From positions 1 to 64,000 of the forward strand of contig NZ_SSXE01000025.1 of the NCBI RefSeq assembly GCF_021699195.1: a stretch of DNA of 64,000 nucleotides, in the 5' to 3' direction. Shown piece after piece: positions 18,286 through 25,705 of this stretch. The position numbers were made by a program, and so were the translations under genes. This stretch comes from Nonomuraea sp. MG754425. GTDB lineage: Bacteria > Actinomycetota > Actinomycetes > Streptosporangiales > Streptosporangiaceae. Each line of letters starts with the position of its first letter. Position 1 is the stretch's first letter. Under the pieces are notes generated by a model. That model did no database searches. It was not told where the DNA came from and worked only from the letters and a program-made list of their open reading frames with translations.

Positions 18286-20400
18286 TTAGCCCAGCAGACC
18301 GGCCGCCCTGGCCCAGCGGTACTTCGCACCGAGGACCGCCACGGGCTTCTCCGTCGTGTACGGGTACGCGACCACGCCGTGCTCGAACAGGTACTCGCTG
18401 GCCTCCTCAACCTCGGTGTCGCCGGCCAGTGACGCCACGACCGGCTTGACGTTGCCCTTCGCCCGCTCCTCCGCGACCACGCGCGCGATCAGCTCGGCGA
18501 AGACCATCGGCGGCGTCACGATCGTGTGCCAGTAGCCCAGCACGAGCGCGTGGATACGCTCGTCGCGCAGGCCGAGGCGGACCGTGTTCTCGTAGGTCGA
18601 AGGGGGCTCGCCGCCGGTGATGTCGATGGGGTTGCCCGCCGCGCCGAACGGCGGGATGTAGGCGCGGAACGCCTGGTCCAGGTCGTCGGGGATGTCCATG
18701 AGGGTCAGCCCGGCGTCCACGATGGCGTCGGACAGCAGCACGCCCGAGCCGCCCGCGCCGGTGATGATGACGACGTTCTCGCCCTTGGGGGCGGGCAGGA
18801 TCGGCAGCGCGCGGGCGTACTCCAGCATGTCGTTGAGCCCGGGGGCGCGCACCACGCCGGCCTGGCGCAGGATGTCGTCGTAGACCTTGTCGTCGCCGGC
18901 CAGCGCGCCGGTGTGCGAGCCCGCGGCCCGCGCGCCCATCGCGGTGCGCCCGGCCTTGAGCACGATGACCGGCTTCTCCTTGACCACGCGGCGGGCGGCC
19001 TCGACGAAGCCGCGGCCGTCCTTGAGGTCCTCCAGGTGCATGGCCACGGCCCTGGTGTTGTCGTCCTGCTCGAAGAAGGTGAGCAGGTCGTCCTCGTCCA
19101 CGTCGGCCTTGTTGCCGACGCCGACGATCGCCGAGACGCCCATCTTGGTGGTGCGGCTGAAGCCCAGGATGGCCATCCCGATGCCGCCGCTCTGCGAGGT
19201 CAGCGCCACGCTCCCGCGCACGTCGTACGGGGTGCAGAAGGTCGCGCAGAGGTTCTCGGGCGTGTAGTAGTAGCCGTAGATGTTGGGGCCGAGCATGCGC
19301 ACGCCGTGCCTGCGGGCGATCTCGACGATCTCCTTCTGGCCTTCGACGTTCCCGGTCTCGGCGAAGCCGGACGGGATCATCACGGCGCCGGCCACGCCCT
19401 TCTCGCCGACCTCCTCCAGTGCCGGCGCGACGAACTTGGCGGGGATGGCGAACACGGCCACGTCCACGTCGCCGGGCACGTCCGCCACGCTCTTGTACGC
19501 CTTGAGCCCCATGATCTCGTCGGCCTTGGGGTTGATCGGATGGATCTGCCCCCGGTAGCCGCCGTTGATGAGGTTCTTCATGACCGAGTTGCCGATCTTG
19601 CCGTCCTCGGCGGAGGCGCCGATCACGGCGACCGAGCGCGGCTTGAAGATGCGGTTCATCTGCCGCAGGATCTCCTCACGCGGCAGCCGCTCGACCTCGG
19701 GCGACGGCTCGCCGATGAGGATGCGCACGTCGGCGGCGACCGCGCCGCGCGCGTCGGCGAAGACGGGGTTGAGGTCCACCTCGACGATCTCGGGGATGTC
19801 CGTGACGAGCCGGCCGACGCGCTCGATCAGCGCGGCCAGCGCCTGCCTGTCGGCGGGTTCGGCCCCCCGGGCGCCGCGCAGCACCTCGGCCGCCCTGATG
19901 TCGTCCAGCATGCTGAGCGCATCATCACCCGAAACCGGGGCAAGCCGGAAGGTCACGTCCTTGAGCACCTCGACCAGGACGCCACCCAGCCCGAACGCGA
20001 CGACCTTGCCGAAGGTCGGGTCGGTGACCGCGCCGACGATGACCTCGTGGCCGCCGCCGACGAGCTGCTGCACCTGGACGCCGTCGATCCTGGCGTCGGG
20101 GTCGTGGGCGCGGGCGTTGGCCAGGATCCGGTCGTGGCCCTCCCGTACCTCGTCCTCGGTCCGCAGCCCGACCAGCACGCCGCCGGCGTCGGTCTTGTGC
20201 AGGATGTCCGGCGAGACGATCTTCAGCACGACCGGGAACCCGATCTCCGCGGCCAGCCGCACCGCCTCGTCGGCCGAGGTGGCCAGGCCCTCGCCCGGGG
20301 TGGCGATGCCGTACTCCTGGCACAGCTCACGGCCCTCGGGGGCGGTCAGTGCCGTGCGCCCCTCCGCGAGCGCCTTGTCGATGACTTCCCTCGCGGCCAC
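18286..20400 (-). CDS. ADP-forming acyl-CoA ligase, single chain (acetate-CoA ligase family)
   Basis: 704 aa from GTG 20400, one base after the Frc stop. Order: ATP-grasp beta part first (residues 1-230; FPVVLKIVSPDILHKTDAGGV), then CoA-binding Rossmann domain (about 250-370; VAVIGASAEDGKIGN), then the ligase domain with a phospho-His candidate (AGSHTGALAGDD, about 500-511). Such enzymes make acyl-CoA from acid, ATP and CoA. In one operon with oxc and frc, the likely acid is oxalate or formate, which would prime the CoA cycle. That substrate is inferred from context only. Confidence 0.85.
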   Translation of the reverse strand: MAAREVIDKALAEGRTALTAPEGRELCQEYGIATPGEGLATSADEAVRLAAEIGFPVVLKIVSPDILHKTDAGGVLVGLRTEDEVREGHDRILANARAHDPDARIDGVQVQQLVGGGHEVIVGAVTDPTFGKVVAFGLGGVLVEVLKDVTFRLAPVSGDDALSMLDDIRAAEVLRGARGAEPADRQALAALIERVGRLVTDIPEIVEVDLNPVFADARGAVAADVRILIGEPSPEVERLPREEILRQMNRIFKPRSVAVIGASAEDGKIGNSVMKNLINGGYRGQIHPINPKADEIMGLKAYKSVADVPGDVDVAVFAIPAKFVAPALEEVGEKGVAGAVMIPSGFAETGNVEGQKEIVEIARRHGVRMLGPNIYGYYYTPENLCATFCTPYDVRGSVALTSQSGGIGMAILGFSRTTKMGVSAIVGVGNKADVDEDDLLTFFEQDDNTRAVAMHLEDLKDGRGFVEAARRVVKEKPVIVLKAGRTAMGARAAGSHTGALAGDDKVYDDILRQAGVVRAPGLNDMLEYARALPILPAPKGENVVIITGAGGSGVLLSDAIVDAGLTLMDIPDDLDQAFRAYIPPFGAAGNPIDITGGEPPSTYENTVRLGLRDERIHALVLGYWHTIVTPPMVFAELIARVVAEERAKGNVKPVVASLAGDTEVEEASEYLFEHGVVAYPYTTEKPVAVLGAKYRWARAAGLLG

Positions 20401-20401
20401 G

Positions 20402-21625
20402 TCAGATGACTCCGTTCGTCTTGAGCTGCGCCAGCTCGTCGGGGGTGACGCCGAGCTCGCCGTAGATCTCCTGGTTGTGCTCGCCGAGCAGCGGCGGGGT
20501 GCGGACGTCGACCGGCGAGTCCGACAGTTGCAGCGGGCTGCCCACGGTCACGAACTCGCCGCGCTCCGGGTGCTCGACCGACACGACGATGCCCTCCTCG
20601 CGCAGGCTCTCGTCCTCCACCAGCTCCCTGGTGGACAGGATCGGGCCGCACGGGATGTTCTCGGCGTTGAGCCGGTCCAGCACCGTCCACTTGTCGTGGC
20701 GGATCGTCCACTCCTCGATGAGCTGGAACATCTTGTCCAGCTTCGACAGGCGCGCCTCCGGCGTCGCCCACTCGGGGTCGTCGGTCAGCTCGGGGCGGCC
20801 GATGATGCCCGCGATCGGCTTCCAGCCGACCGGCTGCACGATGACGTAGATGTAGTCGTTCGGGCCGCCCGGGGCGCAGCGCACCGCCCAGCCCGGCTGG
20901 CCGCCGCCGCTGGCGTTGCCCGAGCGCGGCACCTCGACGCCGAACGTCCTGTTGGGGTACTCGCGCAGCGGCCCGTGCGCCAGGCGCTGCTGGTCGCGCA
21001 GCTTGACGCGGCACAGGTTCAGCACCGCGTGCTGCATGGCCACCTGCACGCGCTGCCCGCGTCCCGACTGCCCGCGCTGGTAGAGGGCGGCCAGGATGCC
21101 GGCGACCGCGTGGATGCCGGTGCCCGAGTCGCCGATCTGCGCGCCCGTGGCCAGCGGCGGGCCCTCCTCGAAGCCCGTGGTGCTCATCGAGCCGCCCATG
21201 GCCTGGGCGATCACCTCGTACGCCTTGAACTTGGCGTACCTGCCCTGGCCGAAGCCCTTGATCGAGGCGTAGATGAGGCGGGGGTTGAGTTCCTGGAGGC
21301 GCTCCCAGGAGAAGCCCATGCGGTCCACCGCGCCGGGCCCGAAGTTCTCCACCAGGATGTCGGCGCCGCGCACCAGCTCGGTGAAGATCTCCTTGCCGCG
21401 CTCGCTCTTCATGTTGAGGGTGATGCTGCGCTTGTTGCAGTTGAGCATCGTGAAGTAGAGGCTGTCGACATCGGGCACGTCGCGGAGCTGTTGCCGGGTG
21501 ATGTCACCGGTCGGGGCCTCCAGCTTGACCACGTCGGCGCCCAGCCAGGCGAGCATCTGGGTGGCCGACGGGCCGGACTGGACATGGGTCATGTCGAGGA
21601 CGCGGACACCTTCGAGAGCCTTCAT
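20402..21625 (-). CDS. frc: Formyl-CoA:oxalate CoA-transferase
   Basis: 407 aa CaiB/BaiF family III CoA-transferase. It matches the Oxalobacter Frc pattern throughout: THVQSGPSATQM, VDSLYFTMLNCNKRSI, VENFGPGAVDRMGF, the catalytic Asp166 in GAQIGDSGTG, RVKLRDQQRL, and the glycine loop SGNASGGGQPGW. It moves CoA from formyl-CoA to oxalate, giving oxalyl-CoA and formate. The start is 13 bases after the ThDP enzyme, with the CoA ligase immediately downstream. This gene is the best single marker that the island handles oxalate. Confidence 0.95.
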   Translation of the reverse strand: MKALEGVRVLDMTHVQSGPSATQMLAWLGADVVKLEAPTGDITRQQLRDVPDVDSLYFTMLNCNKRSITLNMKSERGKEIFTELVRGADILVENFGPGAVDRMGFSWERLQELNPRLIYASIKGFGQGRYAKFKAYEVIAQAMGGSMSTTGFEEGPPLATGAQIGDSGTGIHAVAGILAALYQRGQSGRGQRVQVAMQHAVLNLCRVKLRDQQRLAHGPLREYPNRTFGVEVPRSGNASGGGQPGWAVRCAPGGPNDYIYVIVQPVGWKPIAGIIGRPELTDDPEWATPEARLSKLDKMFQLIEEWTIRHDKWTVLDRLNAENIPCGPILSTRELVEDESLREEGIVVSVEHPERGEFVTVGSPLQLSDSPVDVRTPPLLGEHNQEIYGELGVTPDELAQLKTNGVI

Positions 21626-21638
21626 CTCTGCGTTTCCC

Positions 21639-23309
21639 CTACTTGTACATGGTCTGGTTCATGGTTCCGGGGGCGTACACCTCTGGGTCGACCCAGACGT
21701 TGATCAGCGCGGGCTTGCCCGACTCGCGGGCCCGCTCCAGGGCCGGGCGGATCTCGGCGGGGTCGCGGACCTCCTCGCCGTATCCGCCGAGGAGCTTGGC
21801 GAACTCGCCGTAGCGGATGTCGCCGAGGGTGTTGCCGACGCGCGCGCGGTCCTGGCCGTACTTGGCGGCCTGGCCGTACCTGATCTGGTTCATCGAGGAG
21901 TTGTTGCCGATGACGCCGATGAACGGCAGGTCGAAGCGGACCATCGTCTCGAAGTCCCAGCCGGTCAGGCTGAAGGCGCCGTCGCCGAACAGGCACAGCA
22001 CCTCCTTGTCGCGCCGCGCCTGCTTGGCCGCCATCGCGAAGGCCATGCCGACGCCGAGGGTGCCGAGCGGGCCCGGGTCCATCCAGTGGCCGGGCGACTT
22101 GGGCTGCACGACCTGGCCGGAGAAGGTGACGATGTCGCCGCCGTCGCCGATGTAGATCGTGTCCTCGGTGAGGAACTCGTTGATCTCGTGGACGAGGCGG
22201 TAGGGGTCGATCGGCTGGGCGCCGGAGAGCTGGCGGGGCAGGCGCTTGTCGAAGGACTGCTTCTCGACGTTGCGCAGCTCCTCCAGCCACTCCTTGCGGC
22301 GGGTCGCGCCGTTCTCGACGCGCCCGCTGGCGGCCTGGGCCGCGGCGGCGAGGATGAGGCCGGCGTCGCCGACGATGCCGAGGTCGATGTCGCGGTTCTT
22401 GCCGACGGTGCGGTAGTCGAGGTCGATCTGGACGACCGTGGCCGTCGGCGACAGGCGCTTGCCGTAGCCCATGCGGAAGTCGAACGGGGTGCCGACGATG
22501 ATGATGAGGTCGGCCTCGGTGAAGGCGTACCGGCGGCTGAGCTGGAAGTGGTGCGGGTCGCCGGGCGGGAGCGTGCCGCGGCCCGAGCCGTTCATGTACG
22601 CGGGCACGTTCAGCGTGCGCACGAAGTCGGTGGCCGCGTCGGTCGCCCGGCACGTCCAGACCTGGCTGCCGAGCAGGATGCACGGCTTCTCGGCGTGCGC
22701 GAGCAGGTCGGCGAGCCGCTCGATGGCCTCGGGGTCGCCCTGCTGGCGGGTGGAGGCGCGGTAGTGGCCCGGCTTGGGCAGGCGGGCCTTGTCCACCGGC
22801 ACCTTCGCGTCGAGCACGTCACGCGGGATCTCCAGGAACGACGGCCCCGGCGCTCCGTGGTAACACTCGCGGAAGGCCATCGACACGATGTCGGCCACAC
22901 GTTCGGTGCTGGGCACCGTGGCCGCGAACTTCGTGATCGGGCTCATCATGTCCACGTGCGGCAGGTCCTGCAACGAGCCCATCTTGTGCTGGCTCAGCGC
23001 GCCCTGGCCGCCGATGAGCAACATCGGGCTCTCCGCGCGGAAGGCGTTGGCCACCCCGGTGACGGCGTCGGTCGTGCCCGGCCCCGCGGTGACGACGGCG
23101 CAGCCGGGCTTGCCGGTGATGCGCGCGTATCCGTCCGCGGCGTGCGCGGCTACCTGCTCGTGGCGTACGTCGATGACCTCGATGCCCTCATCGACGCAGC
23201 CGTCGTAGATGTCGATGATGTGGCCGCCGCAGAGCGTGTAGATCACATCCACGCCCTCGGCCTTGAGCGCCTTGGCTACGAGATGACCGCCTGAGATCGT
23301 TTCCGACAT
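21639..23309 (-). CDS. oxc: ThDP-dependent lyase, probable oxalyl-CoA decarboxylase
   Basis: 556 aa from ATG 23309. ThDP enzyme with catalytic Glu51 (DVRHEQVAAHAADGYARI) and cofactor site GDGAFSLTGWDF...GNNSSMNQIRYGQ. Placement directly upstream of frc argues for oxalyl-CoA decarboxylase (oxalyl-CoA to formyl-CoA and CO2). The sequence is not a close copy of Oxalobacter Oxc (for example GGHIIDIYDGC replaces the GIPIT region) and looks nearer to actinobacterial acetolactate-synthase-like or 2-hydroxyacyl-CoA lyase proteins, which use formyl-CoA chemistry in reverse. The reaction is therefore probable, not certain. Confidence 0.7.
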   Translation of the reverse strand: MSETISGGHLVAKALKAEGVDVIYTLCGGHIIDIYDGCVDEGIEVIDVRHEQVAAHAADGYARITGKPGCAVVTAGPGTTDAVTGVANAFRAESPMLLIGGQGALSQHKMGSLQDLPHVDMMSPITKFAATVPSTERVADIVSMAFRECYHGAPGPSFLEIPRDVLDAKVPVDKARLPKPGHYRASTRQQGDPEAIERLADLLAHAEKPCILLGSQVWTCRATDAATDFVRTLNVPAYMNGSGRGTLPPGDPHHFQLSRRYAFTEADLIIIVGTPFDFRMGYGKRLSPTATVVQIDLDYRTVGKNRDIDLGIVGDAGLILAAAAQAASGRVENGATRRKEWLEELRNVEKQSFDKRLPRQLSGAQPIDPYRLVHEINEFLTEDTIYIGDGGDIVTFSGQVVQPKSPGHWMDPGPLGTLGVGMAFAMAAKQARRDKEVLCLFGDGAFSLTGWDFETMVRFDLPFIGVIGNNSSMNQIRYGQAAKYGQDRARVGNTLGDIRYGEFAKLLGGYGEEVRDPAEIRPALERARESGKPALINVWVDPEVYAPGTMNQTMYK

Positions 23310-23354
23310 CGTGCCACCCTTTCCCGGCGACGAAATGCTGTCTTCCGCATACTG

Positions 23355-23365
23355 CATACCGTATG
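23355..23365. promoter_or_regulatory. Operator-like palindrome upstream of oxc (CATAC-C-GTATG)
   Basis: A perfect 5+1+5 inverted repeat, preceded by an overlapping GCATACTGCAT half. It lies 46 bases upstream of the oxc start, between oxc and moeA, and shares its core with the sites at 12587, 12647 and 24642. Confidence 0.65.
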
Positions 23366-23398
23366 AACGCAATGGTTACTCCCTTGAGATCGGCCTGT

Positions 23399-24613
23399 CT
23401 AGCCCCCAGCGGGCAACTCGATCAGTTCGACCCGCTCGCCGGACCAGCCCGGCGGGACCACCGCCAGGGCATCCGCCAGCGCCGCACCCCACAACGATCC
23501 GGGCCGGTCGTGCCCCACCGGCTCCGCCCTCTGACCTGCCGTTCTGACCGGCACCAGGCGGGTGTCACGAGGGTGCGCCCGCACCGCTCCGGACAGGGTC
23601 CCGGTCCGCCGGGCGGCGGGCGCGCCGGCCATTTCGCGCAGGACGGGGGCCAGCAGGGTGAGCCCGGCGGCCAGGGCCGCGAACGGGTTGCCCGGCAGGC
23701 CCGCCACGAGCCGGCCGCCGGGCAGCCGGGCCAGGAGTTGCGGGTGCCCGGGACGTACGGCGACGCCGTCCACGATCACCTCGGCGCCGAGGTCGTCGAG
23801 CACCGCCCGCAGGTGGTCGGCGGGCCCCTTCGACGACGCCCCGCACACCACGACGACCTCATGCCCACCACCCGCACCTGCCGGTCCGGCGGGCCAGGAG
23901 GGCCGGGCGTCGAGTGCGGCGCGCAGCGGTCCGGGCCCGTCGGGGAGCCGGACCGTGTCCGTGACGAGCCCGCCCGCCCACGCCACCAGCCCCGGCAGGA
24001 ACGGCCCGATCGCGTCGCGGACCCGGCCCGGCGCGGGCCGTCCTTCGTGCACCACCTCGTCGCCGGTGACCAGCACCGCGACCCTGGGGCGCGGCCGGAC
24101 CAGGAGCGTGTCGTGGCCCAGGGCGGCGGCCAGGCCGAGCGCGACCGGCGTCAGCACCGCGCCCGCGTCGAGCACGACCGTCCCCTCGGGGATGTCCTCG
24201 CCCCGCCACCGGATGTGCCTGCCCTGCTCGAACTCGCCCGCCAGCCGGCCATCGCGCAGGTCGGCGCGCTCGTACGGCAGCACCGCCGCCGACCCGGCGG
24301 GCACCGGGGCTCCGGTGGCGATCTCCACCGCCTCCCCCGCACGCAGCGGCCCGGCGTACGGCGCTCCCCCGGCCAGCACGCGCCCGGTCACCCGCCACGG
24401 CCCCGGACCGGCGACGGCGTACCCGTCCATCGCCGAGACGTCCGTCCCCGGCACCGGCACCAGGGCGCGCAGGGGCCCGGCGAGCCGGCGCCCGATCGCC
24501 TCCCGCAGGGCCACCGGGGAGGGCCTCGACGGGCGGGCCGATCCGGCCGCGAGAGCCCGCGCTCGGCCCCATGAGATCGCTTCCACCACTGGTCCATGCC
24601 GCAGAACGGTCAT
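23399..24613 (-). CDS. moeA: Molybdopterin molybdenumtransferase
   Basis: 404 aa from ATG 24613 with AAGGAG before it. Features: substrate-loop motif (PVPGTDVSAMDGYAV), MoCF/MoaB-like domain (VAVLVTGDEVVHEGRPAPGRVRDAIGPFL, in parts), VVCGASSKGPADHL in place of the usual GGxSxG(D)YD, and GLPGNPFAALA. MoeA inserts molybdate into adenylated molybdopterin. It is divergent from the PanE-like gene and near the formate dehydrogenase, whose cofactor it would help make. The SSKGPADH loop is slightly unusual, so activity should not be assumed without comparison. Confidence 0.88.
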   Translation of the reverse strand: MTVLRHGPVVEAISWGRARALAAGSARPSRPSPVALREAIGRRLAGPLRALVPVPGTDVSAMDGYAVAGPGPWRVTGRVLAGGAPYAGPLRAGEAVEIATGAPVPAGSAAVLPYERADLRDGRLAGEFEQGRHIRWRGEDIPEGTVVLDAGAVLTPVALGLAAALGHDTLLVRPRPRVAVLVTGDEVVHEGRPAPGRVRDAIGPFLPGLVAWAGGLVTDTVRLPDGPGPLRAALDARPSWPAGPAGAGGGHEVVVVCGASSKGPADHLRAVLDDLGAEVIVDGVAVRPGHPQLLARLPGGRLVAGLPGNPFAALAAGLTLLAPVLREMAGAPAARRTGTLSGAVRAHPRDTRLVPVRTAGQRAEPVGHDRPGSLWGAALADALAVVPPGWSGERVELIELPAGG

Positions 24614-24639
24614 CGGCACACTCCTTGACCCGTGTTTTT

Positions 24640-24654
24640 CCATACTGTATACGG
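24640..24654. promoter_or_regulatory. Operator-like palindrome between moeA and the PanE-like gene
   Basis: ATAC-T-GTAT at 24642-24650, overlapping GTATAC at 24647-24652. It sits in the 76-base divergent gap between moeA (start 24613) and the reductase (start 24690), so it could control both. Confidence 0.65.
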
Positions 24655-24689
24655 AATACACGATCCGACGCGAGAACGGAGAGCGCAGC

Positions 24690-25667
24690 ATGAAGGTCGC
24701 TGTTCTTGGCGCCGGCGCCATCGGCGCATACGTGGGGGCCGCCCTCCACCGGGCGGGTGTCGAGGTGCACCTCATCGCGAGGGGCGCGCACCTCCAGGCG
24801 ATTCGCCGCGCCGGTGTGCGGGTGCTCACCCCCAGGGGCGACTTCGTCGCCCATCCCCATGCCACCGACGACCCCACCGAGGTCGGGCCGGTGGACCACA
24901 TCTTCCTGGGCCTCAAGGCGAACAGCTACGCCTCCGCGGGCCCCATGATCGAGCCGCTGCTGCACGAGGCCACGAGCGTCATCGCCGCGCAGAACGGCAT
25001 CCCGTGGTGGTACTTCCACGGGCTCCCCGGCCCGTACGAGGGCTATCGCATCGAGAGCGTCGATCCGGGCGGCGCGGTGACGGCCGCGCTGCCCCTGCAC
25101 CGCGCCATCGGCTGCGTGGTGTACGCCGCCACGGAGATCGAGGAACCCGGCGTGATCCGCCACCTCGAAGGCACCCGCTTCTCCATCGGCGAGCCCGGCG
25201 GCGAGCTGACCGAGCGGTGCGCCGCCTTCAGCCGGGCCGCCGTCGAGGGCGGGCTGAAGTGCCCGGTGGAGCGCGATCTCCGCCGGGACGTCTGGATCAA
25301 ACTCATGGGAAACATCGCCTTCAACCCGATCAGCGCGCTGGCCAGGGCGACCATGGCCGGGATCTGCCGCCACGACGGCGCGCGGGAACTGGTCGTGGCC
25401 ATGATGCGCGAGACGATCGACGTGGCCCGGCGGGTGGGCTGCGATCCGGGGATCTCCATCGAGCGCCGCCTGCGCGGCGCGGAGCGGGCGGGCGAGCACA
25501 AGACGTCCACGCTCCAGGACCTGGAGAAGGGCAAACCGCTGGAGCTCGACGTGCTGCTGGCCGCGGTGGTCGAACTGGCCGACCTGACCGGCGCCGAAGT
25601 GCCCACGCTGCGCGCGATCCACGCGGTCAGCGACCTGCTGAACGAGAACCTGGTCCGTGCGGGTTAG
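24690..25667 (+). CDS. Ketopantoate reductase-like (ApbA/PanE) protein, candidate oxalyl-CoA reductase
   Basis: 325 aa. N-terminal NADPH Rossmann motif GAGAIGAYVGAALHRAG, middle motif GLKANSY, then the PanE C-terminal domain with the conserved Lys/Asn segment (VWIKLMGNIAFNPISAL) and KTSTLQDLEKGKPLELD. PanE reduces ketopantoate, but this copy stands in an oxalate island with the shared operator. In Methylobacterium extorquens a PanE homologue (PanE2) is known to reduce oxalyl-CoA to glyoxylate. The same role here would link Frc to Gcl. Family is certain, substrate inferred. Confidence 0.85.
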   Translation: MKVAVLGAGAIGAYVGAALHRAGVEVHLIARGAHLQAIRRAGVRVLTPRGDFVAHPHATDDPTEVGPVDHIFLGLKANSYASAGPMIEPLLHEATSVIAAQNGIPWWYFHGLPGPYEGYRIESVDPGGAVTAALPLHRAIGCVVYAATEIEEPGVIRHLEGTRFSIGEPGGELTERCAAFSRAAVEGGLKCPVERDLRRDVWIKLMGNIAFNPISALARATMAGICRHDGARELVVAMMRETIDVARRVGCDPGISIERRLRGAERAGEHKTSTLQDLEKGKPLELDVLLAAVVELADLTGAEVPTLRAIHAVSDLLNENLVRAG

Positions 25668-25670
25668 CGC

Positions 25671-25693
25671 GGAATACCGTAGATTGTATACGG
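25671..25693. promoter_or_regulatory. Composite operator-like site upstream of the formate dehydrogenase genes
   Basis: Two partial copies: ATACCGTAG (25674-25682) and GTATACGG (25686-25693). The second shares TGTATACGGAAT with the moeA/PanE site. It ends 12 bases before the fdh ATG at 25706. Confidence 0.5.
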
Positions 25694-25705
25694 AATGGAG
25701 GGATC

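Noticed and set aside
18526-20409. Long plus-strand frames over the CoA ligase and frc
   Set aside because: Antisense shadows made of Asp/Val/His-rich sequence; the minus-strand proteins carry all conserved motifs.
24632-25705. An N-terminal extension of the formate dehydrogenase core in frame with 25706
   Set aside because: It runs through the PanE-like gene in another frame and is Arg-rich without motifs; GGAGG and ATG at 25706 mark the true start, and the FeS domain is in a separate gene.
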